The notes under the pieces were generated by a model. That model saw only the letters and a list, made by a program, of their open reading frames with translations, had not been told where the DNA came from and did no database searches. From Diadema setosum (lineage: Eukaryota; Echinodermata; Echinoidea; Diadematoida; Diadematidae), in NCBI GenBank assembly GCA_033980235.1, contig CM067075.1, positions 12,436,292 through 12,500,291 of the forward strand: 64,000 nt of DNA, in the 5' to 3' direction. Below are positions 1 through 10,741 of the stretch, piece after piece. Every line of letters begins with the position of its first letter. Position 1 is the first letter of the stretch. Both the position numbers and the translations under genes were made by a program.

Positions 1-640
1 GTCTGTGTACCTCACAGAAACTAAGAGTCGGTAAGAAATAAACAAGATAAGACATGACGGAAAGAGTATACAATAATGAAATCTTGTACTAATGATACAT
101 TGCAATAATACTGGAATAATTGAAAGAGTATAAAAAAACCGTTAACCGATTGAAGCAACTCTACAAGTCACCTTCAAGACGTTCAAGATGAACCTAGAAT
201 TGATTTGCTTCATTAATTCTATTTGAGCTAAGCGTAGTTTGCACTCCGCACTCCAAATCTGAATCGAAAAACAAACATACATGCATACAAACACACGGGA
301 AGGTAAAACATGACATATCGGAAGCAAAGCAGACAGTGAATTGATGAGTATAAGGGCATACACGTCGGAAGGAAATGTTGCAAACAGACGATCGGTAAAT
401 TTTACAGAACGTGACCATTTTCGCATTCCATGCACATTGCACTACGTTACGAATTCGACGGACTGGCAATCACTTGGTGTGTAAACCTCGCTCAAGCTGT
501 GGCACTCCATTTGAACCCTTTGGGTGGTTGTCTGCAAGACTTGGCAGCACCGACAGTCTACGACGCGATTCTCGTCCTCCGATGATTTGCACGTCACCGA
601 GCAGGTCCCGACGCGAACAGGTTGGGTGGAACGACAGGCT
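1..640. other. Non-coding, nothing recognised
   Basis: AT-rich sequence. The open frames are short, overlap on both strands and show no domain or codon pattern. I see no gene, TIR or tandem repeat here. Confidence 0.5.
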
Positions 641-834
641 TGTGCCGAAAGGGTGGGTTGGGTGGTGGCGCGTCGCGTTAATGGGAACACCACCCTTCGT
701 CCAAAGCCCCCCCCCCCCCCGGTTTTGCCGAAAGGGTGCGTTGGGAGCGTTGGGTCGCGTCGCGTTGATTGGAACCCCACCCTTCGTCCAGAGCCCACCC
801 CCCCCCCCCCGGTTTTGCCGAAAGGGTGCGTTGG
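641..834 (+). repeat. Tandem repeat, about 88-bp unit with poly-C tracts
   Basis: Two full units and a partial third. Each starts with a TGCCGAAAGGGTGSGTTGG-type segment, continues through a GCGTCGCGTT and a CCACCCTTCGTCC segment, and ends in a run of about 14 C. The last partial unit merges into the left arm of the adjacent fold-back element, whose far end carries one inverted copy of the same GCCGAAAGGGTGCGTTGG segment. The array therefore looks like a sub-terminal expansion of that element. No coding value is seen. Confidence 0.75.
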
Positions 835-1842
835 TACTTTTTCTCATGTAATATTAAAAGAAGAGTTTGAATTTATATTTAACCTTCAAACAACCATTTC
901 AAAGAGGCTATCGTCCGGATCGGTTTACACTATATTACCACTTGGTCTACAGCCAGTTGGTCTAATAGACTGTTTAATATCAGTTGGTCTTATAACCAGT
1001 TGGTCTAGTCATCATTTCGCCCAATTACTGTTTGGTCTAATTGTTATTTGGTTTAATTACTATTTGGTCTACAGTCAATTCGTCTAATAATAGCCATTTG
1101 TTCTATTTTTGGTCTAACACCAATTTATATCATCAAATACGTATTTGGTCTATAATGAGTTGGTCTAATTCCATTTCGTCTAATCATCAAATGGTCTAAA
1201 ATAAAACCAAATTTGTCCAATATAAATTTGGTGTACACATCATTAATTTTGGTCCATTGCCCAGTTGGTCTAGCCTCTGTCTATCGTCATTTAGTCCACA
1301 CCCCTTTAGTCTAATAATCATTGATATTATTGTCTTTAGGTCTAATAGCCAGCCTCCTGGTCTAATCAGGTACCATTTGGTCCAATCATTGTTTCGTCTA
1401 TATGACCAACTGGGCTATTTTTTTTTTTGGGGGGGGGCCCTTTTTTATTGATGTGTACACCAAATTTATGTTGAACAAATTTGGTTTCATTTTAGACCAT
1501 TTGATGATTAGACGAAATGGAATTAGACCAACTCATAATATACCGAAAATAGACCAAATGGCTATTATTAAACGAATTGACTGTAGACCAAATAGTAATT
1601 AAACCAAATAACAATTAGACCAAACAGTAAATGGACGAAATGATGACTAGACTAACTGGTTATTAGACCAACTGATATTAAACAGTCTATTAGACCAACT
1701 GGCTGTAGACCAAGGGGTAATAGAGTGTAAACCGATCCGGACGATAGCCTCTTTGAAATGGTTGTTTGAAGGTTAAATATAAATTCAAAACTCGTCTTTT
1801 AATATTACACGAGAAAAAGTACCAACGCACCCTTTCGGCAAA
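814..1842. mobile_element. Fold-back element built of GGTCTA-type motifs
   Basis: Inverted repeat with arms at 814-1241 and 1450-1842 (reverse complement). The arms match along almost their full length: the outer GCCGAAAGGGTGCGTTGGTA, the middle block with CCGGATCGGTTTACACT, and the inner GTGTACACATC. Much of each arm and the 208-bp loop consist of a degenerate 10-18 bp motif around TTGGTCTAAT (reverse ATTAGACCAA). I count about 13 exact GGTCT in the left half and loop, and 8 TAGACC in the right arm. No transposase frame is present, so it is non-autonomous. No target duplication could be defined. Confidence 0.8.
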
Positions 1843-1845
1843 GTT

Positions 1846-1998
1846 CCGGACCCCAAGTCTACATGATATGAATATTCATGACTTACGTCTTCGGAATAAG
1901 AGTTCGAATGCGCGTGGAAAAGAGAAAATGAATAAGAGTATACGCATGAGTACAAGCAAAGATGCATACCATCAATCAGAGCTCATCTTGTCGCTCGC
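1846..1998 (+). repeat. Dispersed repeat segment, copy 1
   Basis: It runs from CCGGACCCCAAGTCTACAT through the palindrome ATGAATATTCAT to an AAAGAGAAAATGAATA segment. An inverted relative lies at about 5880-6014, with the same order of motifs and several small indels. Both copies abut the end of a motif-array element, which suggests they belong to a larger composite repeat. A 79-96 residue frame here has no recognisable domain. Confidence 0.6.
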
Positions 1999-2371
1999 TA
2001 TCAAACTAATTTTTAGTAAAGGGTAATTAAAATTGTATTGAGACACTATTGACATTAAAATACTTATTTTTGATTTAGAGATTTATTTAATTCGGGAATG
2101 ATTTTTACTAAGTTTTTAAAGCTTGTTAGGTTTAATCACAATGCCACTGGCATTTTCGGTATTGACATTTCATATTAAGACATTGACGTTTTGGTGATGG
2201 TGGTGGTGGCAGTGATGATGTGCATGACATTGATATTAAAGGCATTGGTTAATATTGTGCTCATTTTAACCCACTCACGTATGGGCCTCCATGTAATCTG
2301 TAATTTAATGCCTGTCTAGTAAGTTGGCAGTGAACTTGGGCGCTATCTTCCCTACGGCGCGATCTACACGC
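1999..2371. other. Non-coding, nothing recognised
   Basis: AT-rich sequence with a short GTG/GAT-rich stretch near 2195-2220. No gene, TIR or array is visible. Confidence 0.4.
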
Positions 2372-3506
2372 GAAGAGTATTCATACGTGTCACTGAAAAA
2401 CTGACTGTGCGCCATTCCCACTAGGCAGGAGGGTTGATGCGTGTACACTCATGCAAATGTGCACTTAGTAGTTACCTCAATACAGCACTAGTTTATGTGA
2501 ATTTTATGAAAGGAAATAATAAACTGTTAATAAATTATGAAAAAAACATTATACTTTTGGGTATTTTATTCATAAATCCTCTTCATTTCAACCCATTTGT
2601 AATCACATCTTACCCACTTGCAAATCGGCGTATCCATAACGTCCTCGAGCCCCCGAGATAGCTCTGGGACATTCCATTCAATGGCGGGGTTTTTATATTG
2701 CAACGTTATCAAATAATTCTCATGTAAGCAAGTTCTTGCTATGGCTAATCTATTTGTGACCGTGCACCTCAAAACGAACATAAAGTCGCACACACTGATT
2801 TTGCGTGACGACTGAAAACAAGTGAAATGGGTCAACCTAGCCGAACTTGACTTTTTCATATTTTCTGAAAGAGCAGGTCTTCTTTTACATTATGCTAAAA
2901 TTTGGTATCATAAAACGGGCAGGAAAGTGTGGTTTTTTTTTAGCATTTTATCTCGAACATTCTTGATAGAATAGTGTGATTAGGTGTGTCTTCAGAATCC
3001 CTTTTTCATTTCTTGCAAACCTTGTCCACACTCTTCACTTTCAACTCTAATAACGTTTGAAAGGATAGCGCTACTGCTTTGAAATTTGGCATTAATTATG
3101 GACAGAATGTGTTGATGAGGCATGCTTAATTTCAGATTAATCTGATAATCTCTTCATTGTTGTTACTCTGGTGGTTTACTTCCTGTTTTTTGTCCCATTC
3201 ATCGCACAGCCAGCACGGTTTGGTAAAGATTAAGCGCTTGAATAGACACTGTACTTCAGAGCCTCTTTTCTCAGTTCACACTTTTCCCGAGTTTGTGCTT
3301 TCTTTCCAATATTTAGATAGGTTAGGAGAGGCAATTTGATTTGAGTTATACATTATCTTAAAGCTTAAAGTCTGCTCTTTCAGAATATGGTCTTATCTAA
3401 AAATTCATGTCTGGCGACTTTTTGTTTGTTTTGAGGTGCAGAGTCACATTTTATAATTTATCATAATCTATCTATGATTAGATAACCTGATTCAAATTTG
3501 TAGAGA
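2372..3506 (+). repeat. Flank segment L of the large palindrome (interrupted)
   Basis: The parts at 2372-2755 and 3448-3506 together match the reverse complement of 26163-26583. Shared landmarks are CATTCCCACTAGGCAGG, ACAGCACTAGTTTATGTG, CTCGAGCCCCCGAGATAGCTC and TCATAATCTATCTATG. The second copy lacks the 692 bp at 2756-3447, which are a later insertion. L abuts the outer end of the left 2-kb palindrome arm. It has no coding signature. Confidence 0.8.
2756..3447. mobile_element. MITE with 34-bp TIRs and ATTT target duplication
   Basis: Terminal inverted repeats begin GTGACCGTGCACCTCAAAAC at the left and GTGACTCTGCACCTCAAAAC at the right end (reverse complement), and continue to about 34 bp. 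ATTT flanks both sides (2752-2755 and 3448-3451). The paralogous locus near 26210-26216 holds a single uninterrupted ATTT, so it is a natural empty site. An interior portion (about 3090-3345) recurs at 55275-55515, where the surrounding TIRs are not seen. No transposase is encoded. Confidence 0.85.
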
Positions 3507-5463
3507 CATAGAAAAGGATTTGTTTTACAATCGTGATACGTTCAACTACTCATTTACCCTGTGCTGAAATCCGCATGTCTGCTCCGCACGTGTTGTCGCT
3601 ATCGCTCAAAATTCAATCGCGATGCGATGGCTTGTGTGTGGTACTATGGTACGTGTGGGGAAGCATTGGGCTGAAAAACACGCAGCACGTGACATGGTAC
3701 AAACGAATCGGACGTAAGAAGTCGTACATTCAAGAGCTAAAACAGACAAATAGCGAAATCAAATTCCACTGAAAAGGTCTTGACACTGTAATGTATGTTC
3801 CAAAATCATGTTTGGCTTAGTTTTGAGAGGATTTTCTACACTTCGAAGTTTGAAGGTTTTCCTCGCACGAGATCAGGAATGAGATCGGTGAACTTGCTAC
3901 TCATACGTGTACTGTATGTATAGAACATGTGACTGCATGCGGCAAGAACGCTAGGACTGCACCAGGTACGGTGTGCTGCAAATTCTTGAGGCGAAATTAG
4001 CCTTCATTGTTCAGCCCGTCTAGTATTTATATTTTGTATAATACTTCTATTCTTCATAAAATCACGATAAAAATACTTCATATATTCATTATATATTTAA
4101 GAAGCGTAGTATGAAATATTTCGGCTTTTTTTTAATCAGTCCAAGAAAAAAATATTTTGAATGAAAAAGTAACAATAAATAATAGTTCTTGACTCAAGTC
4201 TAACTTCCATGCGCCTTCTTGCCGTTTCCCCGCAGTTGCCCATAGACACGATGCATAAGTAATCAGCTGTTTACAAAGTTGTACCTACCCTACTGCTCCT
4301 GCTAGATTGTAATTGAGAGCGATTGTGATTTTATCGGTGGTGTTTAGTTTTAAAACCCTATCCAATAAAAAAAACCAAAAATCATATTCAAACATCCAAT
4401 GGTGTGACAGTTTTTTGTCACAATTCCCTATCAATATCACTTGTTGCCACAATAGTTTTCAGATTTCACTTGCTTCATTATCGAAGCTGTTGGACATTTG
4501 AAAGAACTGCTTCATAAGAAATCACCTTTGATTTATGATTTATTTTCACAAACAAGAAATTTCATCGCTTACATATTTTTTTATTAGTTTAATGTCATGT
4601 TATTTCATGATGGTATGTGTTCTGTCTTTACATGGCAAGATGGGATTTTTTTTGTTTCATCCAGGGTCAAAGAAGAACAGAAAGGAAACAAATAGGATAG
4701 GGAGGAAATGAAAAGGATAGAATGAAACACCTGCTCAGCAGGCTCTTTTTTTTATTGATTTAACACAATGGTGAACGCAGTACATCAGAATTTAAGTACA
4801 GTTCTAAATAATTTATTAGTTGGTTAAAACTTTTTAATTAGCATCGCCATTTACATCTAATATTTACTAGATCAGAATAGACCTGACGCAAACTTATTTT
4901 CAAGCTTTTGGTTGAGTTTCTTCAGAGACACGAATTTTGGTAGCACTAAACCGAGTGAACAAGCAAAAGGAAAAAAAAAATGATAAAATACAGGTCTTTA
5001 GACCACTCCTGTGCACGAGCGAGCACAACCCCCATTTCAGTGTCACTCTCGTCATCCGCCTAGGCTACTCGCAGATCGTGTCGTACTCGCCATCGTCAAC
5101 GTCATGGTCACGCAAAATAAATTGCATCATCATAAGGGTTCGTACAGCAACATCACCAGAATCATTATCATCATCATCACTATCATCTCAACCACAGCAA
5201 AACCCTGAATATCACTCCCATCATATAGTCACTCTCGCAAAACACATCAGCAAACGATACAGACATTGCAGACCTAGCTAGACAGAAGTTGTTCACAAAA
5301 TGAAACGGAGGTGGAAATCTAGTAATGAATACATTTTACCGTAGAAAAAAATACACAGAACATCTTGCACCGGAAAAAAAAAATCGAGGTAAAAACTACA
5401 ATGAGGAAAACTAGGGTGAAAACCCGATGCTTGGAAGACGAACGATGAAGACACTTCACGGTA
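3502..5463 (+). repeat. Left arm of 2-kb imperfect palindrome
   Basis: Reverse-complement counterpart of 6799-9019. Matching blocks occur in strictly inverted order along the arm. Examples are AAAGGATTTGTTTTACAATC at the outer end, ATGCATAAGTAATCAGCTG near 4250, CATGGCAAGATGGGATTT near 4630, TCTTCAGAGACACGAATTTT near 4920 and GAAGACGAACGATGAAGACA at the inner end. Small indels are common. Identity by eye is roughly 80-90% in the blocks. No convincing protein is encoded. Confidence 0.85.
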
Positions 5464-6015
5464 TAAATGCTTACACGGAAACAAACGAGTGGGTACCATA
5501 CACAGTACGATATTCACGCACACACGTAGATAATCTACATCGTGTTCAATAAAAAAAAACTCAACAAACACTCGAACAAAAACTCACCTCTAAATTGTTG
5601 CAAACGAGATAATCACTTTTAAAAATGAACAAAACACTCTCAGAAGTACGATTGTACTCTGAGTATAAAAGAGATAGAATGATACGAAAGCAAAAGAGAG
5701 AAAAAAGAGAGGACGGGAAGCGAACCTAGAGAAGTTACGCCACACTCACTAACGTAATTCGACACACAGATAAACAGATATCGTCACGCACTCTCTCTGA
5801 GGAGATCGATATCACGATACAGCGCGTAAGAAGTCACCGCAGTTGTGCTGGGGCAACAAAGATTCATGCGAGCACAACACAGTGTTGGAGGTCGACATTT
5901 TATTCATCTTCTCTTTTCCTAGCTCGCCGCGATATAAAAAACGCGCATGCGTACTCTTATTTTGAAGACACAAGTCATAATATGAATATTCATATAATGT
6001 AGACCTGGGGTCCGG
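5464..6015. other. Palindrome spacer, left part, with dispersed repeat copy 2
   Basis: Unpaired sequence between the palindrome arms. The right portion (about 5880-6014, minus orientation) matches 1846-1998, including the 16-bp palindrome ATATGAATATTCATAT and an ACGCGCATGCGT segment. The left portion is AT-rich and has no recognised gene. Confidence 0.5.
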
Positions 6016-6710
6016 TATGGGGCGCCAAGTGTTCGCTTGAAAATTCCGTCCAAATAGACAGGAAATTACCTTAAAACTACAGAAATCATACACTGAAATC
6101 CATTTCGTTACAAAATGAAATTGTACAGACAATTTCGTAACAAAACAATTTCATTTTGTAACGAAATCTGGTTTAATTACAAAATTAGGAAGACAGTTAT
6201 CCATTTTGTTACAAAATGAAACAACAAAAATTATTTTGTAAACAAAATCTCATTTTGTTACAAAAAAGACTTGTGCTTTTTCATTTTTGTGACAGAATGA
6301 CATGGCAAATATAAATAATATACAAATATATAAATACATGGCAAATTTTGTTTAAAAAAAATCATTTCGTGTGCGGAATTGAACTACAAAAGTATTTCGT
6401 GCACGGAATGGTTCTACAAACTGCATTTCGTGTAGAGGGTCTAACAGAACTGAACTACACTCCCTTTTGTGTACGGAATTGAACAACAAAAGTCATTTCC
6501 CTGTATGGTGCCATACGAAATGGATTGCGTCGCAGACGAAATGGATTTCGTTGCACACGGAATGCATTTCGTACCATATCAAATGGATTTCGTACCATGC
6601 GAAACGGATTTCGTGTTACACAGAAAGGATTTCGTGTACGGCATGGCATTCTGTCAGTCTCTGCCCAGTAAGGGATATAAGAAGGACGCTGATTGGCCGC
6701 CTTGTTGATC
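6016..6710 (+). mobile_element. TTTCGT-motif element, copy 1
   Basis: Copy of the same element as 26586-27262 (which is inverted). Its ends are TATGGGGCGCCAAGTGTTCG and GGCCGCCTTGTTGATC. The body is a degenerate array of 12-18 bp motifs such as GAAATGGATTTCGT, ACAAAATG and CATTTTGTTAC, so a sense repeat at one end is answered by its reverse complement nearby. The element sits in the spacer of the large palindrome. The open frames across it are by-products of the repeat and are not a gene. Confidence 0.8.
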
Positions 6711-6798
6711 CGAGCAAGCCCCACCCTATATTTTGCATATGCAACAATTTAGAGGTGAGTTTTTGTCCTAATGTTTGTTGAGTTTTTTGATTTTTTGA
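6711..6798. other. Short junction between motif element and right arm
   Basis: AT-rich junction sequence with no feature recognised. Confidence 0.3.
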
Positions 6799-9019
6799 TT
6801 ACCGTAAAGTGTCTTCATCGTTCGTCTTCCAAGCATCGTGTTTTCACCCTAGTTTTCCTCATTGTAGTTTTTTACTTCGATTTTTTTTTTTTTTTTTTTG
6901 CGGTGCAAGATGTTCTGTGTATTTTCTCTACGGTAGAATGCCATCGTTGATGATCTTCGTGGATCCATTACTAGTTTTCCACCTCCGTCTCATTTTTGTG
7001 TACAACTAGATGTCTAGTGTCAAACGTAGCGTAGTTACAACTATGTTTAGAGCTAGTTAGCTAGGTCTGCGATGTCTGTATCGTTTGCTGATGTGTTTTA
7101 TGAGCTGAGAGTGACTATGATGGGAGTGATATTCAGGGTTTTGCTGTGGCTGAGGTGATGGCAAGATGCCATTTATTTCGTGTAACCATGCATGACGTTG
7201 ATGATGGCGAGTAAAACTACGACAAGAGAAGCCTAGCCTAGGCCAATGACGAGAGTGACACTGAACTAAGAAATGGGGGCTGATGCTTGCTCGTGCACGG
7301 GATTGGTCTAGACTACAGAGACCTGCATTATTTATGTATTTTTCCTTATTATTATTATTTCTTATTCACTCGTGTATAGTGCTACCAAAATTCGTGTCTC
7401 TGAAGAAACTCAACCAAAAGCTTGACAACAAGTTTGCATCAGGTCTATTCTGTAGTAAATATTAGATCTAAATGGCGATGTTAATTTAGTTTTCATGATG
7501 TAGAACTCGATGAAATCCATTTTCTTTGCTCATTTTTCAAAGCTGATAAATTATTTAGAACTGTACTTAAATTCTGATGTGCTGCATTCACCATTGTAAT
7601 AAAAAAGAGCCTGCTGATCAGCTGGCCCCGTTGCTAGAGACTTTGCGTTTAAACGCAACTTGCAACTGATTGTCACTGGCCAATCAAAATCATTGTTGCA
7701 TGCATGTCTTCTTAATAGGGCAGACCCTGAGCCAATCAGAATGGTTGTTTCAAAATTAGCAATTATTTGCAATTGATTGCAACTTTCTTGCAACGGAGCC
7801 CAGGTGTTTTATTCTACCCTTTTCATTTCCTCCCTATCCTTTTGGTTTCCTTCCTGTCACTTTCTTCATTGACCCTGGATGGAAAAAAAAATCCCATCTT
7901 GCCATGTTAAGACAGAACACATACCATCATGAAATATCATGACATTGAAATAATAATAAAAAATATATAAGTGACCAAAATACTTGTTTTTGAAAATAAA
8001 TAACAAATGAAAGGTGATTTCTTATGGAGCAGTTCTTTCAAATGTCAAACAGCTGCGATAATGAAGCAAGTGAAATCTGAAAACTATCCTGGGTACAAGT
8101 TGATATTGATAGTTCTGACAAAAATTGTCACACCATTTGATGTTTGAATTTGTCTTTTTTATTGGATGAGGTTATAAAACTATAAATGCCACCGATGAAA
8201 TAACAATCCTCTCAATTTGAACAAGAGCAGTACGGTGGTACACTGGTACGACTCAGTAAACAGCTGATTATTTATGCATCGTATCTATGGGCAACTGCGT
8301 GGTAACTGCAAGAAGGCGCAAGAAATTAGACTTGAGTCAAGAAACATTATAAATATTATTGTTTTTTCAAACTATTTTTTTTCTTGGTCTGAAAACAAAA
8401 GCCAAAATATTTCATATTACGCTTCTAAAATATATAATGAATATATGAAGTCTTTTTATCGTGATTTTATGAAGAGTTAGAATTATTATAAAAAATATAA
8501 ATACTAGACGGGCTGAACAAGGAAGTCTAATTTCACCCAAAGATTTTGCAGCACACCGCACCTCGGGTGCATTCCTAGCGTTCTTGCCGCACTCTCACCT
8601 AGCTAGCCATGTGCAAGCCAGTCACATGTTCACAGTACACACGTTGTAGTCAGTTCAGCGATCTCATTCCTGATCTCGTGCGTGTAGATAATTCTCTCAA
8701 AACTAAGCCAGACATGATTTTGAAACGTACATTACAGTGTCAAGACCTGTTCAGTGGACTTTGAATTCGCTATTTGCCTGTTTTAGCTCTTGAATGTACG
8801 ACTTCGAACGTCCGATTTGTTTTTTACCACACCACATGGAGCTGCATGTTTTTTCAGCCCCATGCTTCTCCACGCACGTACGTCACACACACAAGCCATC
8901 GCGATCGAAGTTTGAGCGATAGTGATAACATGTGCGGAGCAAACATGCGGATTTCAGCACAGGGTAAATGAGTAGTTGAACGTATCACGATTGTAAAACA
9001 AATCTTTTTCTATGTCTCT
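6799..9019 (-). repeat. Right arm of 2-kb imperfect palindrome
   Basis: Reverse complement of 3502-5463, block for block. It is longer mainly because a 177-bp MITE sits at 7624-7800 and a T-tract at about 6883-6900 is expanded. The outer ends of the two arms share AGAGACATAGAAAA-type sequence and then diverge into different flanks (L on the left, R on the right). No gene is supported. Confidence 0.85.
7624..7800. mobile_element. Short MITE inside the right palindrome arm
   Basis: Ends are GGCCCCGTTGC and, inverted, GGCTCCGTTGC. The interior shows imperfect inverted segments (TTGCAACTGATTG... and CAATTGATTGCAA). The left arm reads straight through at this position (about 4728-4742, CACCTGCTCAGCAGGC), so it acts as an empty site. 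The target duplication is blurred by local changes. Confidence 0.7.
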
Positions 9020-9205
9020 TGTCACGACTCAACCCAATCACCTCATCATGACAATCAAAATGTTCCGCTCCATTCCTGGCAGATCGCACCCAAACCATCA
9101 CAACAATGTTGCAAAAGACCACGATTGGGAAGCCATGTCTTGATCTGAGAGCGATAACTTGCTGCGGACTTCTTTATTGGTATTAGCGTTGTTCAAGGCG
9201 CATCA
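9019..9205 (+). repeat. Flank segment R, copy 1
   Basis: Direct repeat of 25732-25842 plus 26090-26160. Shared landmarks are TTGTCACGACTCAACCCAAT, CCATTCCTGGCAGATCGCAC and GAGCGATAACTTGCTGCGGA. It abuts the outer end of the right palindrome arm. This copy is uninterrupted and is the empty site for the MITE in the second copy. Confidence 0.85.
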
Positions 9206-10741
9206 CATCTCTCTCTCCCCCCCCCCCCCCCCCCCCCCCTTAAGACGGGAAGTTATGGAAGAACTTTCCAGTCAAACTGCAAACAGTCGTTACAAACATG
9301 TTCCGAAACACAATACATAAAAATGCACAGTTGTGTGTTCATACACTAAAGTGGATTCTTCACATAAACAAGCTCAGATTTATGAGCCTTATCAAAACCT
9401 TTCTTGAGCGTAGGCCAACTGTCTAAATATAGACCCACTACCTGCTCGGAACAAGCATGTGCGTATACGCGCAAAACTTTACAACCACAACATTCCTTGT
9501 TTCCTTTTCTTTTTTTGTCTTTTTTTTTTTCTGCTTGGTCATAAATCATGAAGCATGTATTCTCTTTAGCTTTCCTGAAATGCTTATATGTATCAAATGG
9601 CCAAACATTTCAACACCTAGTCGAAGTCTAAGAAATGCTGCTGGTTCAGAACAAAATACACTGTACATGTACACTGTACTTGTAACAATATGCCATAAAT
9701 ATGGACATATCGAACTTTTATCTTAGCTTGATGTGCATATGCTTGGAAAAAACCGCTACACATATCACTGAATAACCTGCATACACTAGCTAATAATCAT
9801 GCAGTTTGCATAATTAACTTTATACGGTTTTGTTGTTGTATATGTCACCAATAACAGAAGTAATCTTCCATTCACTATACTTAGTAACCATTTTTACATG
9901 GTGAGCTTGTAGCAATCTGACCTTTGATGAAAACTGACATAACAATGCGTTCAGCTCAACTGTTTGGTCTGACAAACATCTCTACATTTCTAATTTCTTG
10001 ACACTTCTGTTCAAGTACTGTAAAGCCTTGTTCATCAAGACAATAAATGCATGTACAGTGACTAGAGTATAACAAAACAATGCAATTATGAACACCTGTT
10101 ATACTATCTCTGTTTCTGAAACAAGATATCACATGAATATAACCTGGTTATGACTGTATACCTGTATGGCCTCATGAACCTTGTACAATCATCAAACATT
10201 ATAAGTATCATACTTATAATTTCCCAATCTATGCGATGGAAAACATGTATAATTGGTCAACTCTGTGATACCACAAATATTCCAACTCTTGCCAATTAAG
10301 CATTTAAAGAGAAGCAACAACAGCTTTTGTGTGTTTGTGTGTGCTTTCTACAAACAGCAATGCAACTTAATTTGCAATTCCAATTAATACAATGTCTACC
10401 TTATACACTGTATCAAAAATATGCTGTATTACTGAAAAACCTTTTCTTCAGCACATAAAGCTTAAAACATAGCAAAACTCATGCTATATCACTGGAAATG
10501 ATTTTGCCCTGTTTTGGTGCAAAAATCATGACAATTTGGAAAACATGCTGTCTTTTTCCCTGCAGACAAGAACAAATTATGGATACAAATTAAAACAGTG
10601 TACACAATGTTTGTGTCATCATTTCAAAACAAAAACACTCTTTCTTTGATATGAGAAATATCCTTCTCTTACAATAACATGGAAACACATTTCTTTTGTC
10701 TGGTATTGTTCGTGCTTCCAAGTCATCACCAGTCTGTTATC
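9206..10741. other. Non-coding stretch downstream of the retroelement pol
   Basis: It begins with a CT tract and a run of about 20 C (9219-9240). The rest is AT-rich with no conserved frame. It lies 3' of the minus-strand RNase H, where a 3' LTR would be expected, but I found no sequence repeated at the 5' side, so no LTR can be called. Confidence 0.45.

Noticed and set aside
442..1087. Overlapping frames of 118-187 residues on both strands
   Set aside because: They translate the poly-C/GGTCTA repeats, are low complexity and exist on both strands. No domain is seen.
6455..6781. Repetitive protein-like frames (RNPF- and FVxxxMD-type repeats), also at 26539-26820
   Set aside because: They follow from the DNA motif array and occur on both strands at both copies. 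Non-coding repetition explains them.
9346..9549. Possible 3' LTR or coding segment downstream of RNase H
   Set aside because: No repeat of this region was found on the gag side, and the frames show no conserved residues.
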